A model generated the notes under the pieces. That model was not told the DNA's origin. It saw nothing but the letters and a program-made list of their open reading frames with translations, and did not search any database. A stretch of 64,000 bases of DNA from Epichloe hybrida (Eukaryota > Ascomycota > Sordariomycetes > Hypocreales > Clavicipitaceae), in the NCBI GenBank assembly GCA_019022495.1, contig JAFEKR010000013.1:434001-498000 (forward strand), read 5' to 3'. A program made the translations under genes and the position numbers. This document shows, piece by piece, positions 14,552 through 25,616 of this stretch (its first letter is position 1; each line of letters opens with the position of its first letter).

Positions 14552-15499
14552 CTGCACGAAGAACTGAGGAGCGAGTTTGTGCCAGAGCTGAGAGGGTGGA
14601 AGGTCGAGCCCCTGACGGACAGGGGAGATGGCTGGGAGTTTTATGGCTTGTGAAGCCTCACGGTCTGTTAAGCAAGGAGCTGGCACTATACAGTATCCCG
14701 GTCGGCTATAACCGGCAGCTTACATTGAAGGGCTGTTTTGCTCGGTGTCTGTCTTTCTCTTTTTTTCCCCTTTGTTTCCTACACCGCAGTGATACCAAGT
14801 TCTAGAACGTGTCACAGGGCAGACGGGGTGGAGCGTCTCGGGATCTCTCTCGTCTTGTTTATATTCCGACGCAGAAAAAAAAAATGATGAAGTTGACACA
14901 CATGTTTCATTTTATTTAACTCATGTTGCAACAGGAAACACGGTACGAAAGAAGGAGGCATTCTTCAAAAAAGAAGAAGAAGAACAAGAAGAAGAAGAAG
15001 AAGAAAATTCTCCCCTAAAAGAAGTGCGATGGAAGTCGAGCCAAGATCCGGCAGAGTCTGAAACTGCAGGGATTAGTACATGTCTGGCCTACGATGTGAA
15101 GCGGGCTGTCCAGGATTCATTCTTCTAGGTACCTATATAGTTTTGTTATTTCTTAATACAAGAGTTTCGCCAAGACGGTGTCCCGTGTCGTGTCCATGTC
15201 CAAGTCCACACTGTTCATGCCGGCCGTGCTGTTCCCACGATAGATTCATGCCGGGCTGGATGGAGATGGAGGTCTATATCTGTTCAAGACCCCGTTCGCT
15301 TGTCAAGGCCATGGATGCATGGATGGTACGGTACCATGGCGTCCGCCTCACACACACGCGCGCCGCGTCAAAGACGGGGGCTGTCGCGGGCCCCATGGCG
15401 GCAAACAAGTACGAGTACATGCATACATGTATAGATGCAGCTGCAAGTTGGCCAACGCCCGGGGCGGGTATTGTTATTGTTATTCAGGGTCAGGCAAAT
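14552..15499. other. Convergent intergenic region CRM1/SPB4
   Basis: This region holds the two facing 3' ends and no gene. A GAA/AAG-rich purine tract at about 14971-15006 and an A-run at 14875-14883 are the visible structures. Confidence 0.6.
14971..15006. repeat. (GAA)n purine microsatellite
   Basis: AAG/GAA trinucleotide repeats with one AAC interruption, read directly. It lies between two convergent genes. Confidence 0.85.
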
Positions 15500-17496
15500 C
15501 TAGTCGTCAAAGCCTTGAAACTCATCGTCCTTGGCCGCGGCGGCTTTGGCCAGGTTCTGCTCTCTCACGCGCTGGATCAGCTCATCTAGCTTGGCCTGTT
15601 CCAGCTTCTCCTCGTCCGTCATGTTGGCCTTCTTCTCCGCGTCCTTCCTCTTGTGCCTCTTCTCGCGCCTCTCGGCGCGCTGCTCCTCGTGCCCGGTCTT
15701 GTTGCTCCACGCCTCGTTCTTCCTCTTGCGCGACTTGTCGGCCTTTCTGTGCTCCTCGACGGCCCCGTTGCGCTGCGCCTCGAGCGCCTCCTGCCTGGCC
15801 GTTTCCCGTGCCTTGTCCTTGTATGCGAACGCGTCCCAGTCCATGCCCACGCCCACGCCGAGCGTCTTGTCGCCCTTCCAGTTCTTCAGCTCGGGCATGC
15901 GGGGCAAGCGCAGCAGTCCCCACGCGTTGGCCAGGTCTGCCCAGTCGAGGTCGGCGACGCGGAAGATGGACGTCGCCTGGTGGGCGCTGTAGCTCCGTAC
16001 CCAGCTGACAAAGGCCCTTTGGGCCTTGTCGTAGACGGCCCGGTCCGTCGCGGCCAGCTTGCGCATCGTCTCCGTGGCAGCTGCCGCCGCGTCTTCCGAT
16101 ACGGCCACGTGCGGCCTGTCCAGTGGAACGATGGGCGTCTTGCGGATTTCCAGGAACCGCACGTAGTCCTCTTCCCGCCCGGGATGAAGCATCACCACCG
16201 CCAACCCCTTCCTGCCTGCTCGACCGGCTCTCCCGCTGCGGTGGATGAAGACTTTTGGGTCTGACGGCGCGTCCACCTGCACCACCAGGTCGACCTGTGG
16301 GATATCGAGCCCCCGTGCTGCCAAGTCGGTCGTGACCAAGACGGTGGGCGAGACTGAGCCCAGGAATTTCGCAAAGTTCTTCTCTCGTACTTTGGCAGGG
16401 TGCTTGCCGTGGAGCGGTATTGACGAGAACCCTGCTGGCAGCAGCAGGCCAGGCAGCAGCACATGCTGGAAGTAGTCGACGGCCGCACAAGTGGATAGAA
16501 ACACAATCGTTCGCTGAGGTCTGATGGGCAGCTTCTCGAGTAATTGCGCCAATGCCGGCAATTTATGTGTGGCGGGCGTCACCAGGTACGTCATTTTCAG
16601 ACTCGCTGGCGTCTTCCGATCCTCCAAGACGCCGCCATCCTTCATCTTGACTCGAACCTCAATCTTGACGGGGTTCCGCAGTCCCACGCGGATGATCTCG
16701 GAAACGGCCTCGCTCACGCTGGCGCTGAAAAGACCGGTGCGCCTCTGTTTCGGCAGCTGCGAAATGATGCCCTGCAGATCTTGCTTGAATCCCAAGTCTA
16801 GAAGCCGGTCTGCCTCGTCCAGGACAAGCATCTCAAACGAGGACTGCGGACAATGGACGTGTGGTGATGACAATAGCCCGACTAGTCTTCCGGGAGACGA
16901 TATCAAAACATTGGGACTATGGCGCGTGAAGAACTGGATATCTTGGGCCGTCGAGGTCGTGCCGCCGACGAGGAGTTGCGGCACAATGACGGGCGCTGCG
17001 GTCGACGGCCTCTTCTCGTCATCCTTTAGGAATGGCAGTATTTCGGCCGACGGCGCATGGAACTCCAACAGCGACAGGAGGACAGTGTGGATCTGCGCAG
17101 CGAGCTCCCTTGTGGGCGAGACGATGATGGCGGCGACGTGATGTTTCTTGGTGGGTTCCTCGAGGCGCAGAATGCGTTGGACGATGGGGAGCAAAAAGGC
17201 AATGGTTTTCCCACTGCCGGTAACGGCCTGCGCGAATTTTTCATGTTAGAAGATATTTGCTTGCTCCTCACGGCAACGGCCCCGGCAGAGTTGTGGCCGT
17301 GGAATGCGATGCGTGACCTGACCTCGACAACCACGTCCTTGTTTCCCATGAAATGCGGCATAGTGGCGGCTTGCACAGGCGTCATCTGCGGAAACCCCAG
17401 GGTCTGGACGGCGTCCAAGATCCATTGCGCAAGCGGGGGGGTGAGGGCATCCCAGCCTCTGGGATTCCTCTTGAGAGCAGCCTTTGCAGGCGCCAT
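15500..17496 (-). CDS. SPB4: DEAD-box RNA helicase Spb4 (DDX55), 60S ribosome biogenesis
   Basis: Nucleolar ATP-dependent RNA helicase needed for 27S pre-rRNA processing. I model complement(join(15500..17227,17323..17496)), 633 aa, with a GT-AG intron (donor GTCAGG). Exon 1 carries the Q-motif region [22 protein letters not shown]...[10 protein letters not shown]. Exon 2 starts exactly at Walker A AVTGSGKT (59-66), then [22 protein letters not shown], motif III as SAS (FSASVSE, where SAT is usual), [11 protein letters not shown] and [10 protein letters not shown]. The C-terminal half has the SPB4-type MPELKN region and a long lysine/arginine-rich coiled tail, ending DDEFQGFDD. An in-frame ATG lies 12 codons upstream (17532), but 17496 gives [18 protein letters not shown], which starts like orthologues. 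It faces CRM1 and diverges from DGK1. Confidence 0.94.
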
Positions 17497-18197
17497 GGCT
17501 GTGTTGTATGGGAAATCGGAGTGTTGGAACATCCGAGTTGCTCACTGCTTTGGGGGGGATTGCGCCGGCAGAACAAAAAGTTGACGCTATCGCCAAAGCT
17601 CTGGTCTTATCAGCACGTGAGATGCAAAAAGTAGCGGGGACTTTGGGACGGACCAAGTTCAGCCGGCCACTCGTCTGCAAAATCGCTTCTCAGCTCGTCT
17701 AGTAAACCACCACACGTCATCTCACGGTGCATCTTTGGATACCTACTTGTCCCTCTTCGTCCGTCTTTCCGTCCCCCTCCCACTCCTGTTCTGTTTCCCC
17801 CTCCCTCCTCCCGACCCATCCTTCATGCGCGCGCCGTGCTGCACAAGCCGCCGCCGTACCTCCAAGTGCTCTTTGTTCATTGCGTCATGCGGTGGGGTCC
17901 ATCACCTCTACTGCATCGCTGAACATCATCATCCTGGATTCGATAGAGCCGCCGACCTTTTCGCAAAAACACTCGATCCAGTGTAGTCCTTTCTTTCCAT
18001 TTGACTCGAGCGACGACAAGCAACCTTTTACGGCGCGTCGTCGCTCGCGCCGAGACAAACACCACGACTCTCATCTGTCCTCCGCCGCCTCCGCTCCGTT
18101 CGACCACCAGATTCTCTGGCCATCTTTGTTCGTGTCGCTTCATCGCGTAATCGTCGGTACTCTCTACTGCTCTGCGCTGCCGCCCATATCATTCACC
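17497..18197. promoter_or_regulatory. Divergent promoter region SPB4/DGK1
   Basis: A 701-bp gap between two divergent starts. The DGK1-proximal half is pyrimidine-rich. A reading frame is open upstream of and in frame with DGK1 from 17727, but its Ser/Pro/His-rich low-complexity translation looks like untranslated leader. Confidence 0.55.
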
Positions 18198-19382
18198 ATG
18201 TCTCTGCGTCGCAGGTCTTGGGCCGTTCCCGAGACGCCCCGCGTCATATCGCCGAGCCCTACACCCTCCGAGCATGATGTAGACTATGTTGCGCCCACGA
18301 CGCGCTCCGCGGCAAGGAAGAGGATCAAGTCCTCGCAGCAGTCGCTGGGGGAACATCCGCTGGAAGACGAGATTGACGACGAAGCCCCCGGGCTCCGAAG
18401 GTCTCGAACAAGAAGTAGATCCCCCATGGATCCTCGAAAGCTTGCTCGCATGGCGCCCAGCAACTCGAACCCGGCGACGAAATCTTCCACGCACAAACAA
18501 GCGATTCTCGACAAGGACGCAAGCTCGAAAGCCAAGGTCGCGGCGGATCACGGCCACCTTGCCCCCCCGCAGCCTTCAGGCTGGTCGTGGCGCGACTTCA
18601 GCCGAAGCCCCAGCCCGTTGGGACTCATTCCGATCCATCGGCATTGGCGAACCTTTGTTCACAAGCACGAGGTTCCTCGCAAGGTCCTCCACGTGTCCAT
18701 TGGATTTTGCGTGGTATGGCTGTACACGACCGGTACACGGACGGAATCGGTGCCACCGTATCTCATGGCAGGCCTGATTCCCATTGCAACCACGGACTTT
18801 TTGCGACATCGATACAGCTCGGTGAACAGATTGTACGTGCGCCTCCTCGGCGCGCTTATGCGAGAGAGCGAGTACTCCGGCTACAACGGTGTCATCTTCT
18901 ACCTGCTCGGCGCCTGGGCTGTCTTGTACTTCCTCCCTAAAGATGTGGCTGTCATGAGTGTTCTTCTATTGAGTTGGTGCGACACTGCTGCCAGCACGTT
19001 TGGTCGCCTCTGGGGCCGATATACACCTCGACTTCGCCGCGGCAAGTCTCTGGCCGGTTCGCTGGCCGCGTTCCTGGTCGGCGTCGCAACCTCGTTCTTC
19101 TGGTACGGCTGGCTCGTCCCCGCCATCGGACCAATGCCTGGCGACGAGGACTTCATGTTCAAGGGCACTCTGTCGCTGCCTCTGGCCGTGACAAATGCTC
19201 TGGGCGTGTCTCGAAGCGCGGCCACAGTTTCAGGAACCTTGGCTCTTGCCATCCTGGGCCTGTGGAATGGTTTTGCAGCCTCGGCCAGTGAAGTCGTCGA
19301 CATATTTGGATGGGATGACAATCTGACCATTCCTGTTCTCAGCGGCATCGGGATCTGGGGTTTCCTCAAGATATTTGGTTGA
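18198..19382 (+). CDS. DGK1: CTP-dependent diacylglycerol kinase (Dgk1/Hsd1 family)
   Basis: ER/nuclear-envelope membrane enzyme that phosphorylates diacylglycerol to phosphatidate using CTP, counteracting the Pah1 lipin phosphatase. It is a single exon of 394 aa. Residues 1 to about 140 are basic, Ser/Pro-rich and probably disordered. The membrane domain starts HKHEVPRKVLHVSIGF and continues with several hydrophobic spans (VIFYLLGAWAVLYFLP, VAVMSVLLLSW). The CTP-transferase signature is DTAASTFGRLWG followed by RGKSLAGSLAAFLVG. I chose ATG 18198 (MSLRRRSWAVPETPR) over upstream in-frame codons because those translate to low-complexity leader sequence. The related dolichol kinase Sec59 is longer, with more spans, so Dgk1 fits better. 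Confidence 0.9.
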   Translation: MSLRRRSWAVPETPRVISPSPTPSEHDVDYVAPTTRSAARKRIKSSQQSLGEHPLEDEIDDEAPGLRRSRTRSRSPMDPRKLARMAPSNSNPATKSSTHKQAILDKDASSKAKVAADHGHLAPPQPSGWSWRDFSRSPSPLGLIPIHRHWRTFVHKHEVPRKVLHVSIGFCVVWLYTTGTRTESVPPYLMAGLIPIATTDFLRHRYSSVNRLYVRLLGALMRESEYSGYNGVIFYLLGAWAVLYFLPKDVAVMSVLLLSWCDTAASTFGRLWGRYTPRLRRGKSLAGSLAAFLVGVATSFFWYGWLVPAIGPMPGDEDFMFKGTLSLPLAVTNALGVSRSAATVSGTLALAILGLWNGFAASASEVVDIFGWDDNLTIPVLSGIGIWGFLKIFG

Positions 19383-20595
19383 ACAACCGAGAAGCAGGCG
19401 ACGTGGGCTGATGTTTTTACGCTGTCTATTCGCATGATGCCCGGGGCCCCCTTGGCAGCAGAACCACTTGTCCGCTCTACTACATTTTTTCATCGCTCGT
19501 TCAACACTAGGGAGCATTGGGGAGCGCATATGCGCGGCGGGCGTTTAGGAAGAAGGTGCTCTAGTTGATTGATGGACAGGGAGGAATTTGGCCATGGGGG
19601 AAAGATGAGACGACTCTTTGGTCGCTATTGGCTATACATGGCGGACTTTTGGACATGGGTACCGTATCTGGGAGATGCTGTGCGCATGCGGACTAGACAG
19701 TAATGAGCAAGAACCTTGGGTTTCTGCATGATGAAGGGTTGCTTTTTTTTTCGTAATCGCATCGTGCGTCCGTAATCCGTAGAGCAAGGCTCAATGGCAA
19801 TGCATGGCTGACTGCAGAAATGGCGTGCAGGCGCAGGCTGCCGTGTCGAAGACGATGAGGGCAGCAGCAGCAGCAGCAGCAGCGAGCACGGCACCGAGGA
19901 ATCAGGATGCATGTATGCCTGACGTTGTCGGTATCCGACCTCGCTGGCCCTGTGATTTGCCACCCTCGTTCCAGCTACGGAGTGACATGTTGACCACAGG
20001 AGTTTCTGCGCTGGTCTGCCCGAGGACCCAATATTGGTGGTTGTATGCTTGGCGTGATGTTATTAGTTGGCGCAGCGAGGGGATCAACAAGTAGCGGTAA
20101 GCTGTAAGCTGGCGTCATCAGCACCCACACGCCCTTTTCATGTACCTGTTCCTGACCGTCCAGATTCTCTAGATGCCTCCGGACTAATCCGCACTACAGG
20201 TGCCTCTAGGTCGTGGCAGCCTGGCAGGCGGACCAACTCGCTCGAAGAGAAATTGCCCCATCATCAGCCCACCCGTAATACATATGGGTTGTCCTCAACT
20301 AGGGGAGGAGGGACCAGGTTAATAATCAGTAGGTGAGGGACAAACGTTGTGATAGTGAGCTTGTTGGTCTCGTTGCTTCTCGTAACCGGGTGAATGTGAG
20401 TTTTCAGTCAACAACCCCTCCCTCGTCCGTACTTGATAGCAGACGCAGGCGACTGAGGACAAGTACGGGGAGGAGGACAAGCTCGAATAGAGAATTCCTG
20501 GCTACTACCGAGTTATCGTCATGACTCCTGCAGGAGCTGAGGCGGGTGCGGCTATATGCATATTACTGGGTGGATTGGTTGGGCAGCCAGAGTTA

Positions 20596-20879
20596 CAATA
20601 CACCCCCTGAATTATTTTACAAATCTACATGACAGGGGTGATTGAGCCAATGAGATATCAGACAGACGACAGGGGCTGGGATGACAAATACCTTAGTTTC
20701 CTTATAATTTGTATAGGAAATAATGTATCTTTGAGTGGCGTTTTATACCTTGCAATTTTCCCTTGTAATGCTCTAAGACAATACAGGGGTTAAATTGCAC
20801 ATACAGCTGATCACAGCTGTTAGCGAGGGACGAATAACTGGGGCATGTAGATTTGTAAAATAATTCAGGGGGTGTATTG
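20596..20879. mobile_element. MITE with perfect 36-bp terminal inverted repeats, TA target duplication
   Basis: The left terminus 20596-20631 (starting CAATACACCCCCTGAATT) and the right terminus 20844-20879 are exact reverse complements over 36 bases. Both ends are flanked by TA (20594-20595 and 20880-20881), the target duplication of Tc1/mariner/pogo-type transposons. The 284-bp body has no coding capacity, so it is a non-autonomous miniature element. The termini have not diverged, so the insertion looks recent. It has escaped RIP, as expected for a copy this short. Confidence 0.93.
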
Positions 20880-21006
20880 TATTTGGACTTGCCATAATAA
20901 CTTCATAAGACTTGCACGCCCCATTGGCCCATTGGCCCCATCCAAGCCCATGTTATGTGTGTGTTCTCGACATTTATGTAAGGTGATGACACTTTGAACC
21001 CGGATC

Positions 21007-21034
21007 AGCCAATCGGCCAATCAGCCAATCAGCC
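21007..21034. repeat. GCCAATC tandem repeats
   Basis: Four near-identical copies of a 7-8 bp GCCAATC(A/G) unit, read directly. Each holds a CCAAT box core. Whether any is a CCAAT-binding-complex site is unknown; the nearest start codon is 1.7 kb away. Confidence 0.6.
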
Positions 21035-22352
21035 ATGGAAAAAGTCGCAGCGGGTAGCTCGGTGTCTGCTTCCAGGTTTGTCGATGATGTAGGTGCTGTG
21101 CATGGTGCATGAGCGACTGGATACAAATTGTGAATTTCCGGATGCTCTGCGACAGAGGCTGGTAAGAGGCTGGTCCCACTGATAGTTCATAGTCGGGTGG
21201 GAAAGAGCCCGTCATGATTTCACAAGGAAGGCGGACTTGACTCTCTCGGACTCTCTCCCAACAAGTTTCAACGACCCCATCGATGGGACGGACGGACCCC
21301 TCGTCCTCCTCTCCAAGATGTACATGTAATCACAGTTCGTCGTCGCACAGAGCTTTCCGTCGTGGTCGACTCGTTATCTTGACAACGCATCATCCATCAA
21401 TCATCCTGGCTCACTGATGAGCATCCTCCAAGTACCATCTACCGACCTTGGAACCCGACAACCCGACAACCCAACAACCCAACCCGACCCAACCCAACCA
21501 CCGAGGTACCAGACTTATTACATTAGACTTCTTTGAATGGTCTCGTTCGCCGCCCCTGCCTCACGCCTCATGATTCAATGTCGCCCTACCCGGAACCCGG
21601 ATACGGCTTCCTTACACCACCACTACGGAAATTTTGCCCGCCGACTTCGGGTTTTCTTTCCCAAATCCCCATGCCCAATTTTACATTTCCGTTTCCCTAA
21701 ACTTATAAGCGTCCCAACTGCTAGCGCAGCCACTTCTCCGCCGGGCTGGATATGGAAAAGAAAAAGTCACATCACCAGCCGATTTGATGGGTTTGGTGGG
21801 CCCGAGTCTACTGACTTACTTGGGCCTTCTTTTGGAGCACTTTTTGTTTTCTGTTCTGTTCCTTCTCTTGACTCCGTCTCGTCACCAAATCCCTGTCAAT
21901 AAGGCATAAGCTTTCTTTTCTCCTGCTCGAGTTTGCATTTTTCCAGCGCAAACTCAAGTTACACGCCCCTCGGAGATGCACGCAATATACACGACAAGCG
22001 CACGCTCGCTTAGCATCATCGCTGCCCCATGCTATTTCTGCTCACACCCACCTTTGGGTCCTTTGGGATGATCCTCTTGTTCTCTTTCAGCATACACGAT
22101 GGGCAAAGCCTATTATACGCTTGGTCAAGGGTATATTCGCTCCACCGCCAATGCCTCCTTCACGTTACGCCGTCGATCCACCTCATGCAAGCCGTCATGA
22201 TCGTCTCGTCTCCCGGCTCCAATGTCGTTGTCTTGTAGTTTCCTGATATCATGTCAAGCGGGGTATAAGAATACTCAACACGATTAGACGAATTGTCGTG
22301 ATGTCTGTCTCACTTGGGGCATAACGACCAGGGGCCGGCCTCGAACAAAAAG

Positions 22353-22360
22353 TATAAAAG
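22353..22360 (+). promoter_or_regulatory. Candidate TATA box of the KxDL gene
   Basis: TATAAAAG lies 334 bp upstream of the start codon at 22694 and is followed by an A/C-rich leader with CACCTATA repeats. It is the clearest TATA-like element in the gene-rich half. Function is inferred from position. Confidence 0.4.
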
Positions 22361-22693
22361 GGGCCGCTGTGTTCAAGATGGTTCCAAGCTTTCCTTCCTT
22401 CTCTTTCATTTCCATGTCCATTCCCATTCCCCGGAGACCCGTCCAAGCACTTCTACTTTATACGAGGAACATTTCTCCTCATCTGAGTCACACCACATTC
22501 TTCTCGCGTGTTACACAGTCCTACTGCCCTGCACAATCATTTCAACACTTGGTTGAATATCTGAGAATACCTCTTTATTAGTCTTGTCACACATACACAC
22601 ACATACAGCTATCACCTATACACCTATTCACCTATACATCGTCGATAAATCTCAAGAAAAGAAAAACCCACATCAAGATTACAACAACTAGCT

Positions 22694-23694
22694 ATGTCTG
22701 GCCCCTTCCAAAACGTGTCTTACTCCATGCCAATGGCAGTCCCTGGCAAAGGCAACCAATACCCCACGTACAGCCACTACTCAATTTCTCCCCCGGAATG
22801 CGACGAGTCGGTTAGCTCGGCGTCCGGCGTCCCATCCTACAGCAACAGTGGATTCACCGGCACATCGGCAAGCTACATTGGCAGCTCTCACGACTATGAC
22901 AGCGCTCACTCTGCCAGCGGTATCGATTTCCAGGAGTACATGCAAGATCGTTTCTCCAACTCGTTCAAACCCATTCCTCTGGACCGCAGCATGGCGGTCC
23001 AAGCGCAAACGTGAGTGTATTCCCCCTCTCCCCCTATCTCCCTTTTCTTTGTTCTCTACAAGAAGGGACAAAACAGAAAAAAAAAGAAAAAAAAAAGAGC
23101 AGTCTCGCGGCCTACTGCTACTGGGGCAAAGAAGGAGGGAGGAGGAAAAGGCCCCACCTCCCCTTTCAATCAGGAATATCTTGGTTGGAGACGTTGGAGA
23201 CGTTGGAGACGTTGGAGACGTTGGAGAGAAGGCTAATTGACGGCACCACGCAGTTCTGGCAAGCTCAACGCAAAGCATCGCGAACTCGTCGAATTGCAAA
23301 AGCAGGCACAAGCTCGTCTCGCCAAGACGAGAGAGAGATTCCAGGATGGAATGCGTGACGCGCGCGAGGTGCGGGGAGATTTGGAGTGGACACAAAAGAA
23401 AGTCTCGTGAGTTTTCACCTACTCGCTCGCCCTTGACATTTCAGTCTCGCCCTGCCTCCGTCTAGGAGACGCCACGACGTAGACGTCATCCCATCCACTG
23501 GCGCTGGAATTGAAAGGGATTGGGCCGCATTTGCGCCATCTCGCTTCGTTCCCTGTTTGATGCAAACAGTGAAGCAGTTTCATGAGCTAACCAATTTGCT
23601 CGTATTTGTTAGATCGTTGCAAGCCAAGGCTTCTCGCAAGCACCCCAAGGAGTACCGCAAGGCTCGCGAGAGATACCCATCTCCCGAGTACTAA
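22694..23694 (+). CDS. KxDL domain protein, BLOC-1/BORC-like subunit
   Basis: Small coiled-coil protein of the KxDL (KXD1) family, subunits of endosomal/lysosomal BLOC-1-type complexes. I model join(22694..23010,23254..23406,23613..23694), 183 aa, introns GT-AG. Residues 1 to about 75 are Ser/Tyr/Gly-rich and probably disordered. Then come DFQEYMQDRFSNSFKPIPLDRSM, AVQAQTSGKLNAKHRELVELQ, and the domain core VRGDLEWTQKKVSSLQAKASRKHPKEY. This lines up with the animal sequence around its KxDL motif, although the motif Lys is Arg here (RGDL). Intron 1 is long for this locus (243 nt) and carries a 9-nt minisatellite. The family match rests on motif and coiled-coil pattern; a role in vacuolar or endosomal transport is inferred. 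Confidence 0.78.
23184..23228. repeat. 9-nt tandem repeat GTTGGAGAC x5 inside an intron
   Basis: Five consecutive 9-nt units (the last ends GAG) lie inside intron 1 of the KxDL gene, 25 nt before the acceptor. The unit length is a multiple of 3 and the tract is open in all frames, so it could be read through if the intron were retained. Confidence 0.85.
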
Positions 23695-24997
23695 ATTCGT
23701 GCCTCAATAACAAGTGGTTATCTGCGGCCAATCCTCAACATTTTCCTCTATTTGTCCGAATTCATGTAAGCGACCAAAACGGCGGGTTCATTCTTTCTGC
23801 GGGGCTACCCATTTTCACTTCTTCTCGGGATACACCACAAAAGACAAAAAAAAATAAGGCCAGGGTCGAGCTTTCTTTTTTGTTTCTGTTTGGGAAGGCT
23901 GCGCGGGGGAAAAAAAGAAGTGCGAAATTCGCATCACTGACACGAGCAATTTTACGTTGTGGGGAATATTTCTCAGCACGTAAGTCGAGACATGCCCATC
24001 AATTGCGCGGCAAAAGTCGAAACGGCGCGGCAATCTTGCATCTCGGTAGTTCTTCCGATCTGTGGCTGCTTTTAAATGAAAGCCCCTGCAACTGGCGGCA
24101 CCGAGGCGCCCACCTTGATAACAGTCTCTCCACACGGCGAGACGGCGAGTGCGGGGGTTGCTTGAGGCTATTTTACGATTAATGACTTATGATTGGACCA
24201 AGAATGGGATGGTTCAGGGGATTCGTGCTGAGACACGCCTCGATATCTCGCGTCTGCGGGAGCCGGGATTATATTGTTTGGTGCCTGGGCGTGCGGGCTG
24301 AAAAGGCCGGGTTCACAAGGGGTCCTGTTCTGTCACCGACAGAACGGATACCAACAGGGCTGGCTGGCTGGCTGCTGGGTGCTCATTGGATCTGGAGGAC
24401 GGGAACCTTTCCCATTGTCGCTGACATGTTGATGCTTGGCAGATGCCGCGCATAGAAATGAGGGTCCATGGTGCTGTAAATAGTACGAGGGCCTTTGATG
24501 AGTGTGTCGATAGTAAAATGTCCCAAAATGACACCATGTTCCGTTCGAACCAGAGCGGGCGTCCAATGACGATTCATGTATATGTGATGACTCGTGACTC
24601 TGCTCCAGGACAGGGGACATGCCGTAGATGCAGGTACGATGTTCAGGTTCCTCCGAAAAACCCACCACATCTTCTCCGCGCCCGGATGCTTGCCGGATCG
24701 GGAAAGTCGTTCTGAGACTAATATGCCAGGGCCACACTGTAAGTTGATCACGGTCACGTGGCCACAGACACAGCCCAACCCGAGCGTCGACGAGGACCGC
24801 CAGCTTCACTTTTGCAAGAAGCTCTTCTGGTAATGAAATGACAATTGTCGAGCTCAGTCGAGGTATTTCCCACTAGAGGAGTGTCATGGCCAGGTTGCCC
24901 CTGCCCGTCCGCCAGAATGCCCAAGCATGAATTTCCTTCGTTCCTCCGCTGCCCCTCCCCCAGCATAGGTCGCCAGCATAGACGCCCATTTCAAGTT
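23695..24997. other. Intergenic, no gene supported
   Basis: The 3' end of the KxDL gene, then mixed sequence with no recognisable protein. Overlapping open frames on the minus strand at 24313-24809 have no domain and no start context. The right part is the 3' region of the minus-strand gene ending at 24998. Confidence 0.5.
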
Positions 24998-25498
24998 TCA
25001 AGTCGTAGCCGGTGTCCAGGACGACCGAGGACCCCAGGTTCCGCCCCTCGTTCGCAGCCCCATGGCTTTCTCGAGGCGCTCCCACGGGTTCTCGTTGGAC
25101 GTGCCGTCGTAGTACCCCGCGTACCAGAGCTCGTTGTGCCGCCGCCTCTCGACCCGACGACCCGGCGTGGCGTGAGTCTCTGACGACGCGCCGCCGACGG
25201 AGCCTCCCCTTCCTGCGGGGGGGTGCTGGTGCGCTGGCATCGGAGCCCGGGGCGACGGGGCGGCCTCGTCCGGGTCGGGGTCGGAATCGGCGGCTGGCTT
25301 TGCGCTCGGCGTCCCCAGCGGCGTGGGCGTGGAATTGGATCTCGTGGCCGTGGCCGTGGCCGTGGCCGAGGTGATGCTGTCTGCGGCGGCGTTGCATCTT
25401 CTTCTCTTCTGGGGGTGGTGGTGGTCCTGTGCGCCGAAGGATGAGAAGCCCATTGCTCGGGCCATGGCGGCGGCGTCTGCGTCTGGATCCAGATCCAT
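24998..25498 (-). CDS. Conserved fungal protein of unknown function
   Basis: A single exon of 166 aa. The N-terminus MDLDPDADAAAMARAMGFSS FG resembles a short motif seen in ascomycete hypothetical proteins (A-M-G-F-S-S-F-G followed by K/R-rich CN or YN). The middle is Pro/Ala/Thr-rich and disordered. Near the end, ELWYAGYYDGTSNENPWERL is the other conserved block (WY..YYD.sSNeNPWE.LEK..GL). The combination suggests a small nuclear protein, but I know no assigned function. The last residues (RGGTWGPRSSWTPATT) are less certain and a 3' intron cannot be excluded. A (TG)34 tract lies 44 nt before the ATG, in the presumed leader. Confidence 0.68.
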   Translation of the reverse strand: MDLDPDADAAAMARAMGFSSFGAQDHHHPQKRRRCNAAADSITSATATATATRSNSTPTPLGTPSAKPAADSDPDPDEAAPSPRAPMPAHQHPPAGRGGSVGGASSETHATPGRRVERRRHNELWYAGYYDGTSNENPWERLEKAMGLRTRGGTWGPRSSWTPATT

Positions 25499-25537
25499 GG
25501 TTGGTGGCGCGACGCTGTGGTCTTCCTTGAGGTGCCG

Positions 25538-25616
<79 letters not shown>

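Larger units (their letters stand above)
19383..22693. other. Large intergenic region with a MITE, no gene supported
   Basis: In 3.3 kb I find no frame with a recognisable protein. Content seen: a CAG/GCA tract (about 19861-19882), an imperfect inverted repeat around CCGTACTTG/CAAGTACGG (about 20425-20475), the MITE at 20596-20879, GCCAATC tandem copies at 21007-21034, a CCCAACAACCC-type tandem stretch at about 21450-21497, and the KxDL gene promoter with TATAAAAG at 22353. A 121-codon open frame at 21537-21902 has no visible domain and I do not call it. Confidence 0.6.

Noticed and set aside
15582..16490. 302-codon minus-strand frame inside SPB4
   Set aside because: Overlaps the helicase exon in another frame, is Arg/Gly/Ala-rich and has no motifs; it is an out-of-frame shadow in GC-rich coding DNA.
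17727..18197. In-frame N-terminal extension of DGK1 (157 codons)
   Set aside because: Ser/Pro/His-rich low-complexity translation of a CT-rich leader; MSLRRRSWAVPETP is a better start.
21537..21902. 121-codon frame between the MITE and the KxDL gene
   Set aside because: No recognisable domain, promoter or intron context; I cannot support it without homology or RNA evidence.
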